DNA from: Thiohalorhabdus denitrificans
Lineage (GTDB): Bacteria; Pseudomonadota; Gammaproteobacteria; Thiohalorhabdales; Thiohalorhabdaceae
DNA length: 64,000 nt
Direction: 5' to 3'
Assembly (NCBI RefSeq): GCF_001399755.1
Contig: NZ_LJCP01000009.1
Location: forward strand, 1 to 64,000
Part shown: one piece after another, positions 38,975 to 46,619 of the stretch
Numbering within the stretch: the first letter of the stretch is position 1
How the letters are laid out: every line of letters begins with the position of its first letter
Program-made: the position numbers and the translations under genes
The notes under the pieces: model-generated
Database searches by the model: none
What the model was told of the DNA's origin: nothing
The model's input: the letters and a program-made list of their open reading frames with translations, nothing else

Positions 38975-39459
38975 TGGTGACAAGGATTCTCATAGCCCTG
39001 GCCCTGCTGGTGTCCGCCCCCCTGGCGGGGGCCGCCCAGGGCAACCCGAACTTCTTCGAGCGGGAGATCTCCGGTGCCTCCGTGGAGCTGGTGCTCAGCC
39101 AGCTGCAGAACGCCATCGATGAAGCGGGCTTCACCTTCATGCGGGTGCAGAATGTGGACAAGGGCCTGGCGGCCAAGGGTTTCGACCGCCCGCCTTACAA
39201 GATCGTCTTCTTCGGCGACCGGGAGGCTTTCGAGAAGGCCCGGGAGATCGATCCCCGGGTCACGCCCTACCTGCCCTTGAAGATCACCCTCTACGAGGAC
39301 GAGGCCGGCAATTCGCATCTGTCCGTGGTGGATCCGGCCGTGGTGGGGCGGATGTTCAACCCCGGGCTCCAGGAGCAGTTCCAGGACTGGTCGCGCCGGA
39401 TGCAGCAAATCCTCGACACCACCACGGAGGAGGTGGAAGGGAGCACCTTCTCCCCGTAG
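38974..39459 (+). CDS. Exported stand-alone DUF302 protein
   Basis: 161 residues from ATG 38974, which shares its A with the stop of the cytochrome gene; CAGGAGGCGA precedes it. Signal peptide ILIALALLVSAPLAGA. The DUF302 domain shows VELVLSQLQNAIDEAGFTFMRVQNVD, YKIVFFGDREAFEKAREIDPRVTPYLPLKITLYEDEAGN and VVDPAVVGRMFN. Unlike the fused copy, it lacks the cysteines in the central strand (FC and PC). Its coupling to the fused copy suggests the two work together in the periplasm. Confidence 0.85.
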   Translation: MVTRILIALALLVSAPLAGAAQGNPNFFEREISGASVELVLSQLQNAIDEAGFTFMRVQNVDKGLAAKGFDRPPYKIVFFGDREAFEKAREIDPRVTPYLPLKITLYEDEAGNSHLSVVDPAVVGRMFNPGLQEQFQDWSRRMQQILDTTTEEVEGSTFSP

Positions 39460-39460
39460 C

Positions 39461-39495
39461 CGAAGATCCGGCCGGTGCCGCCGGCCGGGTCTTCG
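39461..39495. terminator. Long hairpin between convergent genes
   Basis: CGAAGATCCGGCCGG pairs with CCGGCCGGGTCTTCG (15 bp with one G-T pair, 5-base loop) directly after the DUF302 stop. The following TTCCCCCTCCCT is only moderately T-rich. It separates the cluster from the converging DUF2069 gene. Confidence 0.6.
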
Positions 39496-39566
39496 TTCCC
39501 CCTCCCTCGCTTCCTTCCCGCTTGTTCCGCACCCTCCCCTCCATTGGGCCTCGCGCGCCGCGCCGT

Positions 39567-39965
39567 CTACCGCTGGCCGGCGGTGGTGTAGGCGTAGTAC
39601 ATGCTTCCCGTCATAAGCAGAAGGCTGAACAGGCCCTGAAGGACCGCCCCGGCGAAATCAAGGGCCGAGGTGAACTGCGGTGGGACCAGGTAGCCGTAAA
39701 CCGCCAGGATGCTGCCTAGCAGGTACGGCAAGGGCAGGAAGCTCGCCCATTGGGCCGTGCGTCGGCGGCCGTGCAGGAGGCCCCGCAGGGGAAGCAGCAG
39801 GGGAACGGTCTTGACCGTCATCCATATCGGATAGGGGCCACCGGGGCTCCACCACAGGGCCCAGGCCATGGACGTGAGAAGCAGGCCCAGGAGGCCGGTG
39901 ACCGCCGTAGCCTGCCACAAAGGCGGGGAAAGCCAAGCGGCCGGCTTGGCCAGGAGCTTTCGCAT
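39567..39965 (-). CDS. DUF2069 family membrane protein
   Basis: 132 residues with four predicted transmembrane helices (AVTGLLGLLLTSMAWALWW, VKTVPLLLPLRGLLHG, ASFLPLPYLLGSILAVYGY, VLQGLFSLLLMTGSMYYAY). The length, the WALWWSPGG and PLLLPLRGLLHGR motifs and topology fit the DUF2069 family of small gammaproteobacterial inner-membrane proteins, function unknown. GGAGAGAG precedes the ATG at 39965 on the minus strand. Confidence 0.75.
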   Translation of the reverse strand: MRKLLAKPAAWLSPPLWQATAVTGLLGLLLTSMAWALWWSPGGPYPIWMTVKTVPLLLPLRGLLHGRRRTAQWASFLPLPYLLGSILAVYGYLVPPQFTSALDFAGAVLQGLFSLLLMTGSMYYAYTTAGQR

Positions 39966-40553
39966 TGGTTCTCTCTCCAGGGGTACGGTTGCGGGGCATT
40001 GCAGGCCGCGTAGGACCGAATTTTTACGCCATCGGGTGCCGGAAAGAAGGGACAGCTTTAGAAAATGGTAGATTTTCTGTCCGAGGGACGCACCGTTCCA
40101 GGAATAGGCTTATAAGAAAATATTAAAACAATAATATTTCCTGTCCCTGAATTGTCCGCGAAGTGTTGACACTTTTGCCCCCTGGGGCGTACTTTCGATT
40201 GCGAAAAAAACGGCGTTGGATTGCCGGCGCGGGTCCGGTCAGGGCCCTTCGGGAAAACGCCCGAGACGGGGAACCCTCGCCTCTTTCACGGGTCGATCAC
40301 CGTCACCGAGCGGAGGCTTATTCTGACGACCTGGAAAGGGAGGGGCAACCTCGGAAGGGGAAAGATGGGGATCTATCTTCCTAACCCTTTGAAGAAATTC
40401 GGTTCCCGAAGAGTCATGGGCGCGACCCTCCTTTATCCCGACGCAAGGCCGGGCCGGGTCAAGGCCCGCGGGGAGGGGGTAACCTCCAAGGCCTAAAAGC
40501 GTAAGGCAGACGCTGTCTGTCAGTAATCCTAAACCCGGGAAGGAGTAGGTGCC
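39966..40553 (+). other. AT-rich intergenic region with nested palindromes
   Basis: Nearly 590 bases with no convincing gene. The part at 40050-40160 is much more AT-rich than its surroundings and holds AGAAAAT-GGTAG-ATTTTCT, AAATATT-AAAACAAT-AATATTT and three TGTCC repeats, two preceded by C (CTGTCC). Downstream of the candidate promoter the transcript would carry a leader of about 350 bases before the lipoprotein gene. A 91-codon frame at 40221-40496 from TTG has no ribosome binding site or family and is not called. Confidence 0.55.
40166..40195 (+). promoter_or_regulatory. Candidate promoter for the lipoprotein genes
   Basis: A perfect -35 hexamer TTGACA (40166-40171) is followed after 18 bases by TACTTT (40190-40195), a weak -10. 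It points toward the lipoprotein gene and lies next to the AT-rich palindromes. Confidence 0.4.
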
Positions 40554-40961
40554 TTGATCAAGGAAAAGCCTTTCAAGAAAATGCTTGGACTCATTGTCGG
40601 CGGCGCCATGGTGCTGACCGCCTGCGCGGGACAGAACGGCGCCAAGATGGGGATGGCGGAGAAGGCCGAGAAGGAGGTTGCCAAGGCCGAGGAGGCGGTC
40701 GAGGAAACCCGTCAGAGCACCAATGATATCGGCCTTTGGAAGAGCACCATGAAGGTCCTCAACCAGGCCCGTTCCAGCCTTGAGGAAGGCGAATACGAGA
40801 CGGCCATCGACAAGGCCGGAAAGGCCCGCTACCAGGCCAAGAAGGGGCTCGCTCAGTACCGCGAGGAGCAGGATCAGTATCAGCTGGCGGTTCAGGCCGG
40901 CGAGGCGAGCAAGGGCTTCGATGAGCAGGCCATGATCTCGGGCAACGCTCCCGGTGAGTAA
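40554..40961 (+). CDS. Lipoprotein with a coiled-coil domain
   Basis: 135 residues from TTG 40554 (GGAAGGAGTAGG upstream; ATG 40581 is in frame). Lipobox L-T-A-C in GGAMVLTACAGQ, with lipidated Cys near residue 22. The mature part is helical and highly charged: EKAEKEVAKAEEAVEETRQST, then GLWKSTMKVLNQARSSLEEGEYETAIDKAGKARYQAKKGLAQYREEQDQY. The second stretch is repeated in the following lipoprotein, so the two are paralogues. DUF4398-like envelope proteins share this composition. A terminator follows at once. Confidence 0.75.
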   Translation: MIKEKPFKKMLGLIVGGAMVLTACAGQNGAKMGMAEKAEKEVAKAEEAVEETRQSTNDIGLWKSTMKVLNQARSSLEEGEYETAIDKAGKARYQAKKGLAQYREEQDQYQLAVQAGEASKGFDEQAMISGNAPGE

Positions 40962-40971
40962 TGGGGGACAG

Positions 40972-41007
40972 ATGGGTGCCCGGAATTGGGCACCCATTTC
41001 CTTTTTT
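40972..41007 (+). terminator. Intrinsic terminator after the first lipoprotein
   Basis: ATGGGTGCCC pairs perfectly with GGGCACCCAT (10 bp, GGAATT loop), followed by TTCCTTTTTT. Some transcripts may read through to the second lipoprotein gene, 60 bases on. Confidence 0.88.
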
Positions 41008-41066
41008 GGTAGGGTTCCCGGCGACCTGGATACCAAGAACCCACTCAGCGAGGAGTGTGCGGGCTT

Positions 41067-41804
41067 ATGAACCGAACGAGTCGACGTCTTTGTGCTGGCG
41101 GCTTGGCCCTGGGGGTCTCCCTGGCCCTGAGTGGCTGCGCCAGCCAGCCGACCGAAGAGGCGGGCCAGCTGGAGGAGCGGGCCGCCCGGGCTGTCTCCCA
41201 GGCGGAGGACGCTGTCCAGACCACCCGCCAGGAGACCGATGACCAGGGCCTCTGGAAGAGCACGCTCGGCACCCTTGACGATGCCCGTAGCAGCCTGGAG
41301 GACGGGAACTACGAAGAGGCTATCGACGCGGCCGAGGAGGCCAGCGACCAGGCCGAGAAGGGTCTGGAGCAGTACCGCGAGGAGCAGGAGCAACATAAGC
41401 TGGCCGTCAAGTCGGCCAAGAACAGCGGCGACTTCCCGGAAGGGGAGTGGGTCGGCAGCGGGGGCGACCGTGCGGCCGGTGAGCGCAAGTCCGTTGCCAA
41501 CGGCACCCTGGTGATCGAGTCCGACACCGAGGGCCGGTATCAGGTCGGCAACGGGGATACCCTGTGGGGCATCGCCGCCGCGGACGCCATCTATGGCGAT
41601 CCCTTCGCCTGGCCCCTCATCTACAAATCCAATAGCCGGGAGATCAACGATCCCGACCTGATCTTCCCCGACCAGGAGTTCGAGATCGAGTGGGGCGTGG
41701 ACGCCGCCAGCCGCGACGCGGCCGTGCAGCACGCCAAGACCCGCGGCTCCTGGCGGCTCGGCGAGCCGGAGGCCTCCGACCTGGAGTACCTGGAGAGCAA
41801 CTAA
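41067..41804 (+). CDS. LysM-domain lipoprotein
   Basis: 245 residues from ATG 41067 (GCGAGGAG upstream; a GTG at 41055 lies inside the ribosome binding site and is rejected). Lipobox L-S-G-C in ALSGCASQ. Residues 25-115 repeat the coiled-coil unit of the preceding lipoprotein (GLWKSTLGTLDDARSSLEDGNYEEAIDAAEEASDQAEKGLEQYREEQEQHKLA). A LysM domain follows at about 155-215 (YQVGNGDTLWGIAAADAIYGDPFAWPLIYKSNSREINDPDLIFPDQEFEI), which binds peptidoglycan. It is probably an envelope protein that contacts the wall. Confidence 0.85.
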   Translation: MNRTSRRLCAGGLALGVSLALSGCASQPTEEAGQLEERAARAVSQAEDAVQTTRQETDDQGLWKSTLGTLDDARSSLEDGNYEEAIDAAEEASDQAEKGLEQYREEQEQHKLAVKSAKNSGDFPEGEWVGSGGDRAAGERKSVANGTLVIESDTEGRYQVGNGDTLWGIAAADAIYGDPFAWPLIYKSNSREINDPDLIFPDQEFEIEWGVDAASRDAAVQHAKTRGSWRLGEPEASDLEYLESN

Positions 41805-41825
41805 CCGGGTACCCCGCCCGTTGAG

Positions 41826-41862
41826 GCAAAAAAACGGCGGCCGGAGGCCGCCGTTTTTTTGC
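41826..41862. terminator. Strong bidirectional terminator
   Basis: A 17-bp perfect stem (GCAAAAAAACGGCGGCC / GGCCGCCGTTTTTTTGC, loop GGA) with T runs on both strands. It serves both the LysM lipoprotein gene and the converging gene at 41885. Confidence 0.93.
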
Positions 41863-41884
41863 GCCCCGATAGGCGCCTCCCGGA

Positions 41885-43513
41885 CTAGGGGGCGTCCTCC
41901 AGGCGCACCTGGACATGCTCGAAGTGGATCCCCATTTCCAATAACCGAATCATCTCGCCGAGGCGATCCTGATCGTCGATCCGGATGGTGAAGGCGGTGC
42001 CGGCCCGGAAGAGCCCCGCCGGCATGAGCAGGGAGGGCGGAACCTTCGATCCGGTCAGCAAAAGAACAGGCTGCTCCTGGAGGGAGGTCCCCATGCGCCA
42101 GGAGATCCGAAACCAGCCGTCATGGAGGCTCCCGGGCAGGAGCTCCACCCCCGCCTCGGTTCGCTCCCCGTTCGGGGAGCCCTGCTGCCAGCGGATCAGA
42201 CCCGCCCGCATGGGAGCGGCGGGGCCCTCGGAGGAGGGCGCCGCGGAGTCCATGATCAGCACCGGTTGGCCGACCAGCCGAAGACTGTCCGTCCGGGTCC
42301 CCCGCAAGCGGAGTCCCGTCTCTTCCCATTCGATGGCCTCCCAGGTCCCCGGGTCCGCCGGGTAGGGAGGGTGGGTCCGCGGTTCGCTCTGCAGGCGGAC
42401 ATTGGCCTGCAGGGAGGCGGGGTCCCGGTTGGGTGTCCAGCGTCCGGCGAAGCTGTGGCGGACGGCCTGCTCCAGGCCGACGGCAAGGCTGACCCGCCGG
42501 GGTTTGGCGAGTCGGGTTCTGCGCCGTCTGGGATCGCGGCCCAGGATGCGCTCCAGCCGCTGAAGGAGGATTTGCCGGGTGGACCGGGGGATGTCGGCGA
42601 GGCCGGGATGCAGCCGCTCGGGGGACGCACCCAGGGCCAGCCCCCGGCGAAGCTCCGAGACGCGGGCCAGGGCCCGGCTGGCATCGATGATCCACCATTT
42701 GGGGGTGTGGTCATCGGGGAAAAGCCCCCGGGGGTCCTGGCCGTCGGGAAGGGCAGGGGGATGGTCACCCGCCGCGTCGAAAACGAACCGCCCGCGTCCG
42801 CCCTCCACATAGGCCGATGGCGAAGTGGCTGGAAACAGCAAGACGTCCCGGGACAGCAGGTCGAGCATGGTCTCCAGATAGGGCTGCAGCTCCGGTTCCC
42901 ACGCGAAGGGGTTGGCGGTTGCCTGGAGGAGGGTGCGGGCCGCCGGATGCAAGGGGGTGGTGCCTCCCCGCCCCTCCAGCGTTGGGCAGCGCACGGAGAA
43001 GAGCTGCGCAGAGCCGGTCGCGCGGAAGGTAGCGAGGAACCGACCCCACCATCGGGTGGGCGGCATCAGGTGCCTGCGCCAGTACCCCCGGAATTGGGCC
43101 TGCATCAGCTCAAGGGCGTGGGCGCAGGATCGCGCCAGGTTGCGCCGTCCGCGGGAGGGAAAGGGGAGAGAGGAGAACCCGCTGCGGGCCAGAAAGGCAT
43201 AGGCGTTGATGAAACGCTCCAGCCGTTCGGTGTCCGTAGGCCGGAAGGTCGCATAGAGGCGGTCCAGCAACCTCAGCCGCAGGACGGCGGGGACGGTATG
43301 GAGCTCCGCCAGCCCCAGGGGATCCGGCTCCTCGGTACGAAGGGGGACGTCCGCGTTGCCCGCCTTGATGGCGTCCAGGTAGGCACCGAGGCGGGGACGT
43401 TCCGACGGAGCCGGGGTCGGGCCAGGGGGCTCGGACGGGTCCAGGGGAAGGCGGGTGTGCAGCCAGGTAGGGGGCAACCGTGCCTCGCGACGATGGTTGG
43501 AGGGATGGTTCAA
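41885..43513 (-). CDS. Large protein of unknown function
   Basis: About 542 residues when started at TTG 43513, which overlaps the stop of the CYTH gene (TTGA) behind GAAGGGAAC. The N-terminal half is helical (RLRLLDRLYATFRPTDTERLERFINAYAFLARSG ... ALELMQAQFRGYWRRHLMPPTRWWGRFLATFRATG), resembling large cytoplasmic proteins that end in an atypical PilZ-like domain. The C-terminus (LIRWQQGSPNGERTEAGVELLPGSLHDGWFRISWRMG ... EQPVLLLTGSKVPPSLLMPAGLFRAGTAFTIR) is beta-rich and has that look, but the RxxxR/DxSxxG cyclic di-GMP motif is not seen. Function unknown; co-transcribed with mobB and the CYTH gene. Confidence 0.6.
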   Translation of the reverse strand: MNHPSNHRREARLPPTWLHTRLPLDPSEPPGPTPAPSERPRLGAYLDAIKAGNADVPLRTEEPDPLGLAELHTVPAVLRLRLLDRLYATFRPTDTERLERFINAYAFLARSGFSSLPFPSRGRRNLARSCAHALELMQAQFRGYWRRHLMPPTRWWGRFLATFRATGSAQLFSVRCPTLEGRGGTTPLHPAARTLLQATANPFAWEPELQPYLETMLDLLSRDVLLFPATSPSAYVEGGRGRFVFDAAGDHPPALPDGQDPRGLFPDDHTPKWWIIDASRALARVSELRRGLALGASPERLHPGLADIPRSTRQILLQRLERILGRDPRRRRTRLAKPRRVSLAVGLEQAVRHSFAGRWTPNRDPASLQANVRLQSEPRTHPPYPADPGTWEAIEWEETGLRLRGTRTDSLRLVGQPVLIMDSAAPSSEGPAAPMRAGLIRWQQGSPNGERTEAGVELLPGSLHDGWFRISWRMGTSLQEQPVLLLTGSKVPPSLLMPAGLFRAGTAFTIRIDDQDRLGEMIRLLEMGIHFEHVQVRLEDAP

Positions 43514-44148
43514 GCGTTCCCTTCGCGGTCGAGCCCCGCCAGGGCCAGCCCTCGGGCGAATTTGGTTTCGGCCCCCGGCTGAAGGGGATAGCGGGAGAGC
43601 AGGGTGGAAACCAGCTCTTCGATCGCCCCCAGCGAGCCTTCCTTGAGCTCGAGCTCCACCTCGCAGATGGGGGCTTCCCGCTCCCCGGCGAGGATCCTGC
43701 CCTGATCGGCGGCCCACTCCACCAGGGTTCCTCCCTCAAGGTTCAAGTCGCGAATTCGGCGGACCATATCCACCCGGAACAGGGTGGTGAGGGGCTGGCC
43801 GGACTGCAGGGACCGCAAAGTTTCCACCAGCACGGGATCCGAGAAGACCTCCAGATCGGGCTCGGGGGCCGGTACCTTCGCCTCCCATTCCCGGTGATGG
43901 TGCAACCCGTCGCCGGCGCCTTCCCCCATGTCGGCCTTGACGGTGGCCACCCACTCCTCGCCCTCCTTGCGGATCCGGTAGGCGTAACCGCCCTTGAGGA
44001 GGCGGAGGTCGGGCGTGTCGATGTAGTCAGCCACCATGCGGACCGTGCGCTCGGGCCCTGTGGCCGCCTCCCGGATCTCGGGGGCCGACGCCACGGCCTC
44101 GAATTGGTCGGGCTGGGTCATCTGCAGCTTGTATTCCTGCTCCACCAT
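43510..44148 (-). CDS. CYTH-domain protein (triphosphate tunnel metalloenzyme family)
   Basis: 212 residues from ATG 44148. The CYTH signature E-x-E-x-K is at the start (VEQEYKL, E3/E5/K7), followed by the tunnel strands ADYIDTPDLRLLKGGYAYRIRKEGEEWVATVKAD, EWEAKV, FRVDMVRRIRDL, VEWAADQGRIL, CEVELELKEGS and a final KFARGLAL. The family includes inorganic triphosphatases and related polyanion-binding enzymes. Compared with E. coli YgiF it lacks the C-terminal CHAD-type helix domain. 25 bases after mobB. Confidence 0.85.
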   Translation of the reverse strand: MVEQEYKLQMTQPDQFEAVASAPEIREAATGPERTVRMVADYIDTPDLRLLKGGYAYRIRKEGEEWVATVKADMGEGAGDGLHHHREWEAKVPAPEPDLEVFSDPVLVETLRSLQSGQPLTTLFRVDMVRRIRDLNLEGGTLVEWAADQGRILAGEREAPICEVELELKEGSLGAIEELVSTLLSRYPLQPGAETKFARGLALAGLDREGNA

Positions 44149-44173
44149 GGAGTCGGTTCCCTCTGCCTTCGTT

Positions 44174-44707
44174 TTACAGTTCGCCATCGCGGAGGCGGTT
44201 CAGGATGAACTCGGCTACCGATTCCGGGCGGTCGAGGTCCAGGAGGGCGGTCCTGCCGATGTCCACTCGGGGCGGCGCGTTGGTGGCCACCGCGATGACG
44301 CCATCCACCTCGGCGGCCAGCAGCGGTTGGTCCAGCTCCGGTCGATGGACCTCGATCTTGGGTATATGCTCCCCCCGGTACCCCTCCACCAGCACGAGGT
44401 CCAAACGTTCCGGGTCCAGCCGGGTTAGCAGTTCCGGCAGGGCGGGCTCCCGTTCCTCGGGCTCCTCGGTGAACAGGGCCCAACGCCGTGGCGAGGAGAC
44501 CAGGGTCTGGACCGCACCGGCCTTGCGCAGGCGGTAGCTGTCCTTGCCGGGAACGTCGGGATCGAAGCCATGATGGGCATGTTTGATTAGCCCGGGCCGC
44601 AGCCCCTTCTCCTTCAAAAGCGGGAGGAGCCGGGTGAGCAGGGTGGTCTTGCCCGAACCGCTATAGGCAACGAACCCCAGCACAGGCTTGGGAAATGGAG
44701 CCCCCAT
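44174..44707 (-). CDS. mobB: Molybdopterin-guanine dinucleotide biosynthesis protein MobB
   Basis: 177 residues from ATG 44707 (CAGGAGATGCC upstream). MobB is a GTP-binding helper of MobA in making molybdopterin guanine dinucleotide. The Walker A is at 14-21 (AYSGSGKTTLLTRLL), with LIKHAHHGFDPDVPGKDSYRLRKAGA and LDLVLVEGYRGEHIPKIEVHRP, both diagnostic. No other moco gene is nearby. First gene of the minus-strand trio. Confidence 0.93.
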   Translation of the reverse strand: MGAPFPKPVLGFVAYSGSGKTTLLTRLLPLLKEKGLRPGLIKHAHHGFDPDVPGKDSYRLRKAGAVQTLVSSPRRWALFTEEPEEREPALPELLTRLDPERLDLVLVEGYRGEHIPKIEVHRPELDQPLLAAEVDGVIAVATNAPPRVDIGRTALLDLDRPESVAEFILNRLRDGEL

Positions 44708-44815
44708 GGCATCTCCTGGACGGTATGATCGGGTGCCGTCGGCGGAGACCACAGGATACCGGGCCCCGAGGCTGGATTCGACCGTTACCCCCCCTCGATC
44801 GCGGAGATTGTTGCC

Positions 44816-45256
44816 ATGTTCAAGCGCAAGGCGCGGATCCTGTTCCTGGATCCGGGACAAGGAGCCCTGGCCCGGGTGGCGGCGGCCTGGGCCGCACATG
44901 TCGGCACCCGCTGGGTCGAGGCGGGGGCGGGGGCCCTGGGGGAGAGGGACGATGAGATGCCGGACGGCGAAGATGTCCCCGGCCCGGGCCCCGAGGTGGT
45001 GTCCTGGTCGGGTGTGGACCCCCGGGAGTGGGACCTGATCGTGCCCCTTGTGGTGGATCGCAAGGTGGACTGGGAGGGGTATCTGTCCGGCCTCCGCCAA
45101 AAGCGCTGGGACCTGGTGGCGGAATGCGGGCGGGGGCCTTCGGGAGAGGCGCCGGATCCCCAGGCCTGCCACGAGGCCCTCCGTCACCGGGCCGAGGGCC
45201 TGGTGGGGGGGTTCCGCATGAAGGCCCGGGAGGACCAATCCGGGATGGACACCTAG
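44816..45256 (+). CDS. Protein with a degenerate low-molecular-weight phosphatase-like fold
   Basis: 146 residues. The layout resembles low-molecular-weight phosphotyrosine phosphatase or ArsC-type enzymes: opening strand KARILFLDPGQGALARVAAAWAAHVGTRWVEAGAG, where the normal loop is C-x5-R-S and the helix bears R, then REWDLIVPLVVDRKVDWEGY and RWDLVAECGRG. The active-site Cys is replaced (DPGQGALAR), so phosphatase activity is unlikely. This is inferred from pattern only. Divergent from mobB. Confidence 0.5.
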   Translation: MFKRKARILFLDPGQGALARVAAAWAAHVGTRWVEAGAGALGERDDEMPDGEDVPGPGPEVVSWSGVDPREWDLIVPLVVDRKVDWEGYLSGLRQKRWDLVAECGRGPSGEAPDPQACHEALRHRAEGLVGGFRMKAREDQSGMDT

Positions 45257-45405
45257 AAGCCGGAGGTGGCGAGGGCGGGGCGCTGATCTGGGTGCCAAGT
45301 AGGGGGACGGGAATCCGGGATGAGGCGGAACCCCGTCCCCCTTGAAGGGATGGTGCCCCGAGCCCGCCCCGGATGGGGAGGTTAGGGCAGACGGCGGCCC
45401 TCGCG

Positions 45406-46581
45406 TCAGCGATCGGGATGTTCCAGGGGGCGGTGCCCTGTTGCTTTCTCGATGAGGTTCCGGGTTCTCTGCACCGCGGCCCGCCATCCCAGTTGGTCCC
45501 GCAGGACCCTCCGGGTCCGCAGCGTTACTTCGCGGGGGAGCTCCAGGTCGAGCAGCGCGGGGTCCCGACTCAATTCGTCCAGGGAGTAGATGGGCAGGTT
45601 CAGGTCCTTGTAGAAGCTGTACAGGGGATTGCGGTTGTGGAGGAATACCTTGGCCCCCATGAACAGCATGAGGGAGATGTTCCCCGCTGCCTGCTGCCGG
45701 ATGTGGTTCATGATCACGTTGGAGCAGCTGCTGATCTTCTCCAGATACGCCTCCGGGGGCAGAAACAGCCGCAACGGGAGAAAGTTGGCCCCGAAGCGCT
45801 GCCGGCCGTCTTCCATGACCCAGGCGGCATAGCACTGGTTCCCGTAGCTTAACGGGCAGATGATCCGCCGTTCCGAATGGGATAAGGATTCGATCAGCTT
45901 GAAGGCCTCGATGTGGTTGTTGGAGAAAGAGGCGCTGTTTCCCAGGAGGATGTCGTTTCCCGTTGTGGTCTGGTGGTTTTCTATTCCTTCGAAGAACCCG
46001 GAGTTCAGGCTGTACCTCCAGTCCACGAACTCCGGTTTGTCGCTGTTCAGCTTGTCGGAAATGATCTCGTGCTCCCTTTTCAGGACGGGAGCGAAATAGT
46101 TCACCCTTTTTGCTAGGTCGCTTTTTTTCCGGTTTTTCTGCGTGACCCGGTCCATCAGGCCGCTATGGGAATCCTTCGGATCGCGTTGCCGGTTCTGGCA
46201 ATATTCAAAGATTTCCAGGGTATCTTCCATAAGGAAATGGCGTTTGTCGTCAAAAATGATGTCGTAGTAATCAAATCCCATACCCATCCAGGAGAAATTG
46301 GTCCTTTCCGGGGCATGGGCGATGACCTCCTGGTTGAACTTGTTCAGGGAGTGCAGGACCACAAGGTCGTAGCCTTTCAGGGACCTCGTGAAAAAGGGGT
46401 CCTTGAAGCGGTAAGGGCTGATGGCCCGGGCGGGGGCCTCCTTGATGTACCGAAACCTTCTTTCTTCCGTCGGAACGAACACGGTATTGGAGGAAGGGAC
46501 CGCCTCCTCGAACTGACGATAGGCCGAGTCGATGAACTTCTCGTCCGGCGCGATATGGGCGATCTTCGGCTTTTCGGGCAT
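45406..46581 (-). CDS. WecF-like glycosyltransferase (family GT56)
   Basis: 391 residues. It resembles TDP-Fuc4NAc:lipid II Fuc4NAc transferase of enterobacterial common antigen (E. coli WecF, 359 residues): LKGYDLVVLHSLNKFNQEV, SWMGMGFDYYDIIF, ILLGNSASFSNNHIEAFKLIESLSHSERRIICPLSYGN, and MNHIRQQAAGNISLMLFMGAKVFLHNRNPLYSFYKDLNLPIYSLDEL. The central part of the gene (about 45.86-46.6 kb) is visibly AT-richer than its neighbours, which suggests transfer. It ends the minus-strand glycan operon. Confidence 0.8.
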   Translation of the reverse strand: MPEKPKIAHIAPDEKFIDSAYRQFEEAVPSSNTVFVPTEERRFRYIKEAPARAISPYRFKDPFFTRSLKGYDLVVLHSLNKFNQEVIAHAPERTNFSWMGMGFDYYDIIFDDKRHFLMEDTLEIFEYCQNRQRDPKDSHSGLMDRVTQKNRKKSDLAKRVNYFAPVLKREHEIISDKLNSDKPEFVDWRYSLNSGFFEGIENHQTTTGNDILLGNSASFSNNHIEAFKLIESLSHSERRIICPLSYGNQCYAAWVMEDGRQRFGANFLPLRLFLPPEAYLEKISSCSNVIMNHIRQQAAGNISLMLFMGAKVFLHNRNPLYSFYKDLNLPIYSLDELSRDPALLDLELPREVTLRTRRVLRDQLGWRAAVQRTRNLIEKATGHRPLEHPDR

Positions 46582-46619
46582 GGAGGGGGTCGTTCTTTCG
46601 CTGGTTCCGATGGCGCGTG

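Noticed and set aside
40221-40496. A 91-codon frame in the AT-rich leader region
   Set aside because: TTG start without a ribosome binding site and no recognisable domain; it lies in a likely untranslated leader.
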